This document shows positions 1 to 11,462 of a stretch of 64,000 nucleotides of DNA, piece by piece (within the stretch, counting starts at the first letter, position 1; every line of letters begins with the position of its first letter). The position numbers and the translations under genes are program-made. This DNA is from Histoplasma ohiense. Lineage: Eukaryota; Ascomycota; Eurotiomycetes; Onygenales; Ajellomycetaceae. The DNA lies in assembly GCA_017607445.1 (NCBI GenBank), contig JAEVHH010000002.1:5300001-5364000 (forward strand). The letters run 5' to 3'. The notes under the pieces are model-generated. The model saw nothing but the letters and a program-made list of their open reading frames with translations. It did not search any database and had not been told where the DNA came from.

Positions 1-1074
1 TTACGATTTGGTCAAGTTCGATTGATCTGCACGAAGAAGAAAAAAAAAAAAAAAGATGGTTACGCCCTTCTATGTATGTACAGTACAAGTTCATAATTCA
101 TACCTCAATCGAGTAGCTATGCCTTTTGTCCCCCCCCCCCCCTTTTTTTTTTCTTTTTTCAATAAATTAGCCACACATTCACAGACTAGGAAAGGAGGTT
201 ACATGGAAATACATGGAAATGAACAACGGGGTGCGAGGATAGGCTACGGATTTCATGAGAGAGGAAGTGTAAATACGGGAGGAACAAAAACCACCTGTAA
301 AAAAAATTAAATAAATAAATAAAAAGGGGAAGAAAAATCACACATGTAAAAGAACCTGTAATCTGCATTGCTTATTTCCATACCATTTAACCGATTACTT
401 TCCAGCTTAACATAGACACAAGACGTTAAAGAAGAAAAAAAAAATTTATAATCAGACCAAGCCAGACCGGGGAAAACAAGGAAAAGAAAAAAAAAAGAAA
501 AAATCATCTTATTACACGGGAACGAAAGATGAATAGACAGAAACCGAAGCTAAAATGAAACGAAAAGGGTGGATAGACCCCCAAAACGCGGCCTGACTGA
601 GGCAGACCGACAGAAGCAAACACGCCTGGCTTTATCTCAAAAGGAAATGGAATTTCGCTGGACCAAATCGATATCAAGACGTTCAATGCCAAGTATGAGA
701 GAACCCCTTAACTATAATAGTCGTGGAACAGCGAAAGAAGAGGAAGAACGGATGTCTAAAATGGAAGGGAGGAGATAGTGGACGGAAGATGGAGAATTGA
801 AGGTAGAGTCGGCGTCAAATATATATGTTTGTATGAATGTAACTATCATGATCAATCATCTCGTAATCAAGTCTAAGTATTAAGACAAAGTGTTAAAATG
901 GTTTCAAGCAGGCTATAGAATGATAATGGAAGTATAGGAGGGAAAATGATTAAAGTGCAACATTTGACAACGGGGTATGAAAGGGTGAACAGAGAGCAGT
1001 GGTGTAGAATAGAGAGCAAAGTGGGTGTAAACGTCGCGGGGTGGAAGCGTAGCGAAGAGGAGAAAGACAACATT
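1..1074. other. left-edge non-coding flank
   Basis: No supportable gene. The stretch holds A-, C- and T-homopolymer runs (for example near 40-55 and 130-150) and short open frames without recognisable protein character. It lies just downstream of the minus-strand ArfGEF stop, so part of it should be that gene's 3' UTR. Confidence 0.6.
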
Positions 1075-4000
1075 TTATGCGCTAACAATTTGCTCAGGAG
1101 TGATGTAATTAAGCTTCTCCTGCGACATGTTATGCCGGGCCGAGCTGTCATTTTGTTTGGGAGAATGAGAAGGAGAGCTCCGCTCTGCAGGGCTAGGTTG
1201 GCTGTTTGAGCTCAGTGGGGAATTCTTTGTTGAATCTTTAGCATCCTGATCCTGATCCTGGTTTTGATCCTGACTGGATGGAAAGATTTGAGATGCCAGA
1301 GTTTGCTGGCCAAGGCTGGGTTGGGCGGTATCGGTTGCTTCGTCGACAACAAAATTGATCGCAATAGGATTGGTTACGGTAAAAGCCGATCCATCCTCTT
1401 CACTTAGGGAGGTGGCCCCTTTGGGAGTTTCAGCAGCGACTCCATGTGAGGTGTTTTGAATATTTAAGCCCTCACCAGTCGCTGTGCTGACCGATCGGAG
1501 AGAATTTGCCTGCTTGTTATACGCGGGGTCCGAGATGAGGGACTCGGCACCATCGCCGATATTCAGCATTTCAGAAACCCTGGAATCCTCATTTTGTACT
1601 GGCTTTCGCAGCTTTAATCGCTGCTCGTGGGACATGTTCTGCCATTCCGACCCAAAATTGACAACAGATGCCTTTTTACCATGCAGAGTGAAGCTGCCAG
1701 CTCCCCGGCTAAGGCGTTGATTTTCAGCAATGGAGGAACAATTGTCAGTCTCTGAAATGGTGGTGGCTGAGTCCCTTCCCTTTTTACTCCGATGGTGATG
1801 AGTAATGATATGGGGTTCCCGAAGACTACGGTGTAAACTTCGACGGCTCTTGCCAGGGTGCTCAGTGGAAACAGGCTCTTCTTGTAGCTTGTCCTTATCG
1901 CTATCATCCAAAACTTCGTTAGTTTTTTGAACATTGGGTGAATGGTTGTTAGTAAGGATTCTAGCTTCCCGCAGGAAATGCTCCTCAGCATCATCCACGA
2001 CGCTAGGTACAGGAGTTGAACGGCCAGATGAGTTAATTGCATAGTTTGAATCGTCGGCTCTGCTACTATGGATGGAGTTATTGAAGGACGGTTGACGTAG
2101 TGAGTTAATGGTGGGATCCGTAGATAAAGAAGGTAAGAAGTCCTCTTTCGAGCTCAAAGTTATATGTCCCTTTTGAATGGGACTGGCTTCGGAAGTGGCG
2201 ATTGATTTCTGGGCACTGGGGCTCCTTTGTTGTGAAGAAATGTTTTGCCGATCCGCACCATAATCCAGAGATACTGGCGTGACAGGTCGAGCAGGTCCAA
2301 ACGACCGATCACTCCTGGGGGATGTGGTACCATGACCGGAGATCGAGTCCCCTTTCTCTCGAGTGTGTTGGCTGGAAGGTAGCTGTGAGGAAGAATATAG
2401 AGGATCAAGGCTATGCTTCTCCAGGCATCGACGTTCTTCGACTGACAAGTCAAGTGAAAGCATTTCTCGGTGACACCTTATTCGCGCGATTCCTAACCTA
2501 GCCCACTTGATTTTCGCTGATATTCTCCCAGCAGCTAAGATAACTTGATCTCTCGCTTTAGGGTGAATTGGCGTCAGAACTTGGAGGTGGCGCGCATTTC
2601 TTAGCAAATCATCAAGATCCTTTTGGGCATCAAACAATTTATCGCCTGCCTCTTTGATTTTGTGCGACATCATTTCCCGACGTGCCACTGAAACTTCTTC
2701 GATTAATCCGGGGTCAATTCCACGACTGATCACTGCTGGTTGAGGAGGCAGGGAATTTGAGGTTTCCGAAGATATAGAATCTGCACAAGTTGGCATTGTC
2801 TTCTCATAACTAGCCCCAATCATTCCTCGCATTCTGACTCCTGTAGTTCGGAAAGTTGCTGCGTAGTTGAGCATCGCAAGCCAATCCAACCTATCAGCAT
2901 CACTATTGGCGAGAAATACTTCTTCGAAACCACCATGGCGGACAAGGAGAAACGCATGTTTATGTTTCTTGTAGCTAGAATCCAATAAGGCGACGGCATC
3001 GTGAGTTGACAGAATGGCGTCAGGTTTGAAATCTGTGATGGGAGGTTTGAAGGTAACAGCACGACGTCGACCATATTTGTCACACGATTCGCATTGAACC
3101 ATCAAAGATTTCACCCACTGGACATCGCGGAAAAAATAAAGCTGCGAACCTGTGAGGAGAGCTCCCCATTCCTGCCAAGGGGATCTAGTTTTCTTTTTCT
3201 TGGGATCCTTTCGCGACAGGAGACCGACTTTAGCAACCCTAATATCCACAAGGCCAGGATGTGACTCCAAAGGATTTGCAATACTACTTGTATTTAAAAA
3301 GGCATCAGGTCGGGATCTGGCAGACACTAACTGCAACACAAAAGAGTTATGGAATATGTGGTGCAGAGCTTCCATATCGGGAGTTTGGCCAGGGGCAAAT
3401 GAGCTGTACGGGTCTTCCATTTCCATGACTTGTTTTAGGTTTGGCCGGAGCGAACCTAGTTTGCCTTCTAATATCAAAGCATACGGATCAATCAGGTCGC
3501 GGGAGAAGCTCGGCAGGTTATCAGCGCTTGCAACTTTGAACAAAGGTTTGCGTGTTTTCGGGGCCATGAGCCTGCCTAGGTTTAGTTCGTCTTCGACGTG
3601 GATGAATGGGGTGTATATTATGTTTTCATAGAAGCATTCGAGTATTTCTGCAGATATCCCTTCTCCTTGCGTGTTCCGAACATAGTCTGCCTTCTGCATT
3701 TTCCTTTTATTATTTTTATTGAAGACATCCGTATGTAAGATCAACAGGGAAAATCCAATGAAGTAGGCTTGTTCTATAATTTAGTTAGCGCACGACCTTC
3801 AACGAAGACTGTAACCACAAATGTATCCATACCTGCGGAAGTAAAAATGCCTGGATTGCACTCGTGATAACGATCAGCAAAGCTCTGGAGGACCCGATCA
3901 ATTTGCTGCGTCTCCTTCGGCAGCTCGGCTTCCATAAGAAGTTTCCGGATTGCCATATCAATAGGGTCGCCGAAAAATGAAAATCCACGCATATACTTTC

Positions 4001-5629
4001 TTAAAGCTGTCGCGTAAAACTCCTCTGCAGATAGTGACAGGATACTGGCAATCGCCCCACGGCGAACAGACCCTTCCAACCGGGAAAGGTAAGTGGCTGG
4101 GGTATCGTCTTCTTCCCTAGCCGGGAACGACACCAAATCCCGTCCTAATGCAACGGAATTGAATTTTGAAGCAATTGATGAAGGGGTACCTGGTGCTCCA
4201 AAACTTGGAGAAGCATCACCCGTTCCGTTTAGATCATGATTATGTTTAAAACGAGCCGGAATAGTGAAAAGGTCACTAAAGCTCTTCCGTGCAGATGGAT
4301 TCGTTGTTGAAGTTCGGTTGGAAGGAACAAGATCGGGCGATGAGTGATGTTGACCATCTTGAATATCGGAAAGAGAGCCTATCGTTGATGACCTTTGTCT
4401 GCGTGAAATGCGACCTCGTGTGTTGGGAAAGATGGATGACTTAGCAGAGTGCGCAGACGCGATCGAGTCTTTTCGGAGCAAGGCCGGTCCGGGAGATGAA
4501 GTGCCAGGCGTTCCAAAACCTAATGAAGATTGGGATGGAGAAGGAAGTGATGGAAGTGATGGAAGTGATGGAAGTGATGGAAGCGATGGAGCATGCTCAT
4601 GAGTGTGATCAGTAGAACTGCGAGATTTATTCCCGCCGGTTTGGGGCCGATTGGATTCGGACAACTTCGAGGCTTGTCCTGGAGGCGATATTTTAGCAGG
4701 TAATGGGAAGAGTGGACCTTTGCTGCGCTTCAGTCGCGGTAGGCGGAAGAAGGAGCTAGTGCTAGCAGCGGCGCTGGTTTTCACATAGACACCATGCTCA
4801 GCAGAGCTCGCGTCTGACCTAGAAGATTCTGAAAACCGGGCACCGGGAACTGGACCACCATCGCCATGTGCACGGACAGCTCCACCGCTCCGTAACGAGG
4901 TGGTTGATAGTCTGCCAGGTTCTTCAAAGCTTATGTGAGAAGCTCTGAGGCTTGAAGGGGCGGTTGGTGAGTTATCCACTCCAGAAAAATGTTGAACGGA
5001 ACTTCCATTTGAGGTATTGGAATTGCTAGGCGTGTGGTTATAGTTTCTGGGCGTGGTTGCAGCATGCCCCGAAACAGGTTTCTCCGAGCCAATTTTGAAC
5101 ATGCTCATTCGTTTCGGAGCTGGCGTCTGGTTTGGAAACGTTGGTGATGTAGTGATGATTGTGGGCGCTTGAATATAGGAAAATAACAACGGTCAGCAAG
5201 GATGATTTGCTTCAAAGCATTCATGTATTAAAAATGTGGTTTATGTTACTTACGAGGTAATGAAGGGACAGGAGGGGTCCCTGTCTCGTTGTATGAGGCA
5301 GATAGTTGGGGATCTGATGCATGTCTGAAGCGCATCAAGCTGAATCTGTTCCGCAAGGAGATTTGTTGTTTGGCATTGTGATCTGATGTATTTCTGGAAG
5401 CTGCTGGAGGGTTGTCGTGTGGGTGGGATCGCTCAGCGATCCCAGATTCTCCGACCAGCGGTGAATTTGCGTTCGACTCTGACAAACGCGGGACCAGCTG
5501 CCCCATTGTGAAAGTCGAACGTGGAATCTGTTCACTGTGACGCACAGGAACAGGCGCAGGACTAAGCGATTGTTGCGGTTGGGAATCGTGACCAACGGGG
5601 CCACCAAAGCGAAACCCTTTCCATGTCAT
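1075..5629 (-). CDS. Sec7-PH Arf guanine nucleotide exchange factor (Syt1-like)
   Basis: Three exons: 5629-5254, 5167-3833 and 3773-1075, giving about 1469 aa. The introns (86 and 59 nt) are GT-AG, and the second junction rebuilds the Sec7 core AEQAYFIGFSLLILHTDVFN. The Sec7 domain spans about residues 478-670. Its glutamate finger lies in PKETQQIDR, and the loop HTDVFNKNNK is intact. A PH domain follows at about 740-885 (DIRVAKVGLLSRKD through LDWLAMLNYA). The rest is long, Ser/Pro-rich and probably disordered, including a five-copy SLP repeat. In the family, Sec7 domains swap GDP for GTP on Arf proteins at Golgi or endosomal membranes, and the PH domain binds lipid. Size and layout fit yeast Syt1 rather than Sec7 or Gea. 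I chose the ATG at 5629 (MTWKGF); no better in-frame ATG is visible upstream, but a further 5' exon is possible. Confidence 0.88.
4543..4587. repeat. 9-bp coding minisatellite, five copies
   Basis: Five tandem copies of ggaagtgat; the last has one substitution (ggaagcgat). It lies inside exon 2 of the ArfGEF, where the minus strand encodes Ser-Leu-Pro repeats upstream of the Sec7 domain. Copy number is likely to vary between strains, since the unit is a multiple of three and so length change keeps the frame. Confidence 0.9.
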
Positions 5630-7402
5630 GATGTAGAATTTGCCCTTAGCCAACACAGTCAACGACTCATGGCATGCGAGGTGGAGAGCAAACCGCTATG
5701 CAATGGGTAAGCTCCCTCCGATGGTATGCTCATAGGATCTCTGGCATTCGCAAGCTGGCCAATTCGTTTGTCCAGGGACGGTGTGCGCATGGGGATTTAC
5801 CAATTCAGGATCGTGGAAGATGATGAGAATCAAACGAACGACATTCCAACAGACAACAAGTCAAGAAGGAACCCAATAATGACGACAAGAAGTGTTATAC
5901 CCACAACTCTCCAGGGGATCCTTCAGCAAGATACACCGGCAGATTGGAGAGCAATGTCTGCCTTGTCCTGGTCGTCGTCGATGTCACGGTGTGGGATGGT
6001 CTGGGATGGTCTGGGATGGTCTTGCAACATCAACGTAATCGGATCAAAAGGGAGGGAGTTGCCAAGGCCCGCGGTTCGAGACAACTGCGTGCTAGCGTCA
6101 ACCGGAACAAACCTACGATGTGCTGACAACAGACAGAGAAGAAGCACGACGAACCTCAAAGGGCTAACTGATACCTTTCAGCGATGTCGATTGTGATTGA
6201 GCAGTGATGGTCTTGCAGACAGCGTGTCTGGGCCATCTAGAATGGGGCGCCGTCACCATGCGACTTTGCCATCTCTGTCTGAGGCCCTAGCTCAGCCCCT
6301 TAATTCTCGCCTCCGAATGGCTCCTACTTGGCCGCTATGGCTGATGGGGACTGGTCCCAATCTGATCGAAGATTGCCCCCACTGGCTTCGGATACCTTGA
6401 GGACCCAATTTTCGCTTCGAAAAAAAGAAATGGTTGACGGGCCTAAAAATGGAAACAATCCACGAACAGCAGAACTCAGGAACGATACTCCGTACTTATT
6501 GAAAGGTCCCACAAGGCTGCATTCTTAGCCCACCATGCATGTCTGGGGAAAAATGATTGTTTCTTGGAAGTCTCAAGTCCTCAAGGTTCTACATTCTTTA
6601 TTTCTGCCTATTGAAAAGACTTTTCACACCCGTGAACTTCTAATAACCATTCTCTCTGTGTAGGAGGATCGCATGCTTAAACATCCAATGTCAGAGCTAC
6701 TGTTGGGTGCTCACTAGTATATAAGCTTTTTTGCCGGTTTTAAAGTCTACGGAGGCGTGCGCAATGGTATCCCTTTCAAATTTTAACAGGAGTGACGTAA
6801 GAATAAGCAACTGAACTAATTTCCATTTCGAGAACCAGGGGTGGGGACAATGGGCATAATAACAATGGACTTGTTACCATCAATCCGATTATGCTATCTC
6901 AAAGCCAGCTGGAGAAATAAAGGAGGACGGTTTTTCGGCACCCCTGGTCAATGGTCAAAGTCCCTCTCTAAATATAAAAAGCGAATGCTTATAAACTCGT
7001 TCCGCAAAAATAAAAGGGGGAATGTGGCTTCAGGACGATTTGCTCATTGGTATGAGAAAGAGTACTAGTAGATATGGTTCAACAGCAGCTACTGTCATTC
7101 TTGTTTTGTATGCTAAAATCACTGGTTGACTCTCAAGCCGCTCTCTTTGAGCTTCCCTGGCCTCGCATCAACACAGCATAACTCCATGTCAATGCAGATC
7201 ATCTGAGCAGGAGACGTGACCTTTTTGGTACTGCCGGTGGACGATGCAGTATAACGGCCCACGAGGAGGAGGAGTGGGCAAGTTCAACTCTTGCTGATGG
7301 GGAATTCGGAAACCTGCCAACTGTTTATCCTCAGGTTGGTAATAAAATCGCTACTTGCACTGCGAGCCTCTGCTTGATTTGTCACTTTCGTGGCTCCTGC
7401 AT
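5630..7402. other. divergent intergenic region between ArfGEF and CorA-like gene
   Basis: About 1.8 kb between two genes transcribed away from each other, so it should carry both promoters. It contains a short 10-bp tandem repeat at 5993-6022. Open frames here are short and low in protein character; I see no further gene. Confidence 0.5.
5993..6022. repeat. 10-bp tandem repeat, three copies
   Basis: Three perfect consecutive copies of gggatggtct, about 370 bp upstream of the ArfGEF start codon, in its presumed promoter or 5' leader. Confidence 0.9.
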
Positions 7403-7474
7403 ATGATCTGCCACACGCCCACAAGCAACCACAACAACAATCTTCAATCCGTCGTGAGCAACCCAAGAAGCTCC

Positions 7475-10400
7475 ATGGCTGCCACAGATAAGTCTCTGGA
7501 GGTAAGTTTTTTTGTTTTTTGTTTTTTTTTTTTTTTTTTTTTTTTTGACATTTTTATACACAAATGTACTGTATATGTGATGGCCATATATATTCCTAGT
7601 AGACAATAAATAGTATGTTCCTGTACCCAAGGGTTCTCACTCAGCCTCATCTAGGCAAGCAACCTGGCAGAGATCTGGAAAGCCATATTCCGACCGGGTG
7701 CAGCAGAGGAAAACCAATTTGCAAACAAATACTATACCTGGCACAGACCTCTCTCGATCCAAGCTCTCCTCGGACAGCCTCGAACGTGGACGTCGTGGAG
7801 CTATAGAGCTGCCTACCCAAAGCTTTCTACACTCCTGGAACAAGCTTCCTTGGAAAACAAATTACGGTGCCGTGTCAACTTCGTGGAACTTGCAATAGAT
7901 AACGATCGATATGATCTTCGAAAACTCAGTTATAATGAAGCGCATGCTCCCCTGTCCGTCATTTTTGACGCTCTGAATGTAATTCCCACTCAGACGGGAA
8001 GTGCAGATCATTCTGAGGTAAAACTTGAGGGTACTGCTCTTATTAAGAAGCTCGCCCGGATACTTCACATTACAGATATTTCGCCTTTGGTGCTCAATTG
8101 CATTTTTGGGACATCCTCTGGGTCTGTCATATGCCAAGAAGCTCTATCACTCCAACAAGGGCTCATGCTGATAGATACTCTGCAGTCTCGATATCAGTCA
8201 TATCGCAGCATTTGTTGATAGAAATCTGAATGGTTTGAATTGGGCAAAGGTGAATCTGCTTCAAATGCGAAACGCGGTACGATATACGTTATGTTGAAAA
8301 TGGAGATTCTAAAAGCAAAGAGCCAATATTAACAAATTCTGCAATTCGCCCACAGAGCTGGTCTTCATATATCTACGAATATCACTTTTCCTTCTATTAC
8401 GTTACCTTCGACTATTTCGAGCCCGATACAGTGAAGCCAGATCCACGCAAAATTCGAAGATCATGCCCGTTCGGGAAAAGAAAGAGTATGAAGCATCGCT
8501 ATATACATGAAGAAGCTATTTCATTCTTATTATGTGGCCACTTTGACGACGCCTTTACTTGCTACCAGCTGGGAGACACCTACTTTAGGCCTCGCTATGC
8601 TAGAGACACAGGGCCCCGTTTTTTTCGGACGTATGATCCCAGTCAATCCCCTGGACAGCTCTTGCTGTATTGGATCGCAGTGGCCCTATTCCATGCGAGA
8701 TCAAGGTGGGAAAATGCCATCGATGCACTGGACGCGGAAATCAAAGCACCGGTATTTCAAACACCCAATTTAAAACTTATGGAACTCCTTTTCTAACGCG
8801 CCCTGGTATCCAGTCTGACGTCGTGTTCATGGAAGACAGAAGTGGTTCGTAGACGTACCTGCACATTCGTTTAGACGGATGCGTTCTCAACGGTTAACAT
8901 TTGCCAGATCTGATGGCCGACGACCCTCAGTTTTCTCTCTCCAAAACGTATTTCTGGGCCCTTCAAACATATAAATTATTCGAAGTACGTCCCCAGTACA
9001 ACCTAGGTTTTCATTTCCTACATAGACATTTGATTATGAACTTAACACATATCCAGCGGACCCTTGAGCAAACAATCGCGACATGGGAGACTTTCAAGAT
9101 CGATTCATTGCCAAAAATCCAGGATGGAAGGATAAGTCCCGAAAATTGGGATGCTAGCGTCCGCAGCATAGACCAGGCAATCGAACTCCTCAAACCAAAG
9201 ATAAATCGTATTAAACGTGGCATACAAGACGTGAGGGATCTCCGGGAAGGTGTAAGTCTTAATTTGCCATTGACCGGTTTGCTTAGAACCCTTTTTCCTG
9301 GGTGGTAGTAACTTACATACACATCCAGCTCCAATCAACCGCTGCAGTCTTCGATAGCCGAACTGCAGTTCGCCAGGGAGAGAATATTCGCCTGTTAACA
9401 TACATCACGCTGCTGTTTCTTCCCCTTTCCTTTGGCACGGTCGGTAGCGTCTTCTTTAGCATGTTTTACTTGCATCAATTTTCACATGTTTAACCTTCAA
9501 ATAAAATATACATAGGGCATTTTCAGCATGCAATTCGTCGAGCCAAGCTCGAGGACAATCAAGGCCTTCGCCATCACTTTGCCAGTGATCACCATTGTCA
9601 GCGCTCTTCTAATTTTCAACCTCAACACGCTAACAGTTGCATTCGACTCCGCAGTGCGCAAAGCTACCTTCGGCCTCCAACGGCAGATGAGACTCCATCA
9701 CAGGAACGACTGGAAGGACAGAGCTCTCGCGTTATATCAAGATGATATAAGCACAGAGTCTCCAGTGCGAAAAGCTTCTAAAGAAAGCAGTCGCTGGGTG
9801 TATATTCTTTTCCTATTCGAGGTAGCCATGGTTGTCATTCCAGTTTCTGAGCTGAATGCCGCGTTGCATTTCTATGGGCTTTTCGGTTCCGAGCAAGAGC
9901 GGGAGCGCGATGGTGTGGATGGTGACTACTCGGATAAAGATGACGGTAGCTCTCATCGCCCTCGGAAGGGTAGGCAGAAAGAGGTCTTGATGAGAGTGAA
10001 GAGGGCTGCGAAACAAGCGGAAGAGGAGGAACGCAAACGAAAAGACGAAGAGAGGGGGTGGGCTATAGCGCTTTTAAGACGCTCTTATAGAAACATTCGT
10101 CATCTCGGGAGCACGTTGATGCATACCATCTTCACCTCCGCCAGGGTTCTCTTATTACCAATCTGGGTGCCGATTCTCCTTGTCGAGTACATCATTACCG
10201 TACTCGCATTCACGCTGCTATTCAACCAGCACTCCTCCCAAGCCAACCCTAGCTCAGCGATGCCTGAAGAGGAATCGTTGGCGGTCCATTCACTCTCACC
10301 TTTCATCCGAGCATGGCGCACCCTTGGCCTACATACCCTTACCCTCCCAACCCGACACCACCATCCGCATGATAACCCCTCCTCCCCTAGACTCTCTGAC

Positions 10401-10733
10401 ACATTCTCGCACGAACCCCACCTCTCAAACGTAAGAATTAAAGAGCAGACCCCGACAGAAACTAAATTTCAATCTCCCCAGTGGTCTGCCACTACCACTG
10501 CTACGACGAAAATTCAAGGAACCCATGACGCTTCCAAACACCCAGGCGGACACTCGCCCGTAGTGGCTTCGCCGGAAACCCTTCAAGAAGAGGAGGACAT
10601 TACACCAGTCCCATTTACGGACGTCGAGGTATCAGTATTCGACCCGAGACGATCGCGCAGGACGTCGGGGGCCAGGATGTACAAGGCTGCATTTTCTGCG
10701 AGGCATGGGGATGAGGCTGGGAAGGGGGCGTAG
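7475..10733 (+). CDS. CorA-like multi-pass membrane protein
   Basis: Eight-exon model: 7475-7501, 7655-8121, 8186-8276, 8356-8751, 8814-8844, 8908-9251, 9329-9439, 9516-10733; 2685 nt, 894 aa, all junction phases consistent. The diagnostic part is RQGENIRLLTYITLLFLPLSFGT joined to GIFSM (near residues 470-495), the first transmembrane helix of fungal CorA-like proteins, after a long helical region around DLREGLQSTAAVFDSRTA. A second helix follows (IKAFAITLPVITIVSALLIF). Two more hydrophobic stretches (WVYILFLFEVAMVV and LLLPIWVPILLVEYIITV) flank a charged Arg/Glu-rich segment. The GMN selectivity motif of true CorA Mg2+ channels is replaced by SMQ, so transport and substrate are not implied. 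Intron 3 (8122-8185) has a weak GTCTGT donor and is the least certain junction. An in-frame ATG at 7403 is an alternative start. Intron 1 contains a 25-T run. Confidence 0.8.
7522..7546. repeat. poly-T run in intron 1 of the CorA-like gene
   Basis: Twenty-five consecutive T residues, preceded by shorter T-runs just after the GTAAGT donor at 7502. A long homopolymer such as this is prone to length error in assemblies. Confidence 0.9.
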
Positions 10734-11462
10734 CGAACTAACAATGAGATGGGATGAATGGACTTAGAATAGCAGGGTTTGTTTGGACGAGATTGAGAAA
10801 AAGGGGAATAGAGGGAGGGGTCAGCGGAGAGGAAAGGGGCGTGATAACCGGAGAGGAGAGGAAGGCGAGCCAGCCGGCATGGATATATGAACCAAAACCT
10901 AGTATTCTAGTTCTTGTATCCATCGTGCATCGAATTCTCATTGTGTGGAATTTCATTGTGCACGCTTTCTCAAGAGAAGAAGTTAAAAGTATCCAATTCA
11001 AGCCAAAAAAGAGGGGGAAATTAGATTTCTAAATAATATATACAACAGCTGTCAATCCGTGATAGGTGATCGCATGGTATAGTTGGGGAATCTAATCACC
11101 AACGAGGGAAAATGCCACGGAAACAAAAAATCCGCAAAATGAAAGACAGCTCAGATGATAAGGATACTTGCGCATGTCGCACTAAAGGGGGTACAAGAAA
11201 GATAAGTAGCATACATGTCCAAATATGTAAAATGAAAATGAAAATGAAAAAAAATGTAGGCAAAGATGTAGTAGAATATATGCATATCGAAGAGAAAAAC
11301 CAAAGGAAAAGTTCGTTAAAAAACCCAATTACGGTATCAAATATGGCGGAAACTGAAACCCTAGCCCTATATACCCCCCGGTTCCTTCAGCCAAAAATTG
11401 AAGACGGGTGATGGGGCATGGAAGCTGGCTGTTGTAGATTAATCAAATATAGGATTCGAAAT
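10734..11462. other. convergent 3' flank
   Basis: About 730 bp between the stop codons of the plus-strand CorA-like gene and the minus-strand ECM14 gene; both 3' UTRs should lie here. It is AT-rich with A-runs. No gene supported. Confidence 0.6.

Noticed and set aside
4408..4602. Plus-strand frame rich in GSD repeats
   Set aside because: It is the antisense of the SLP repeat in the ArfGEF exon, which has clear homology on the other strand.
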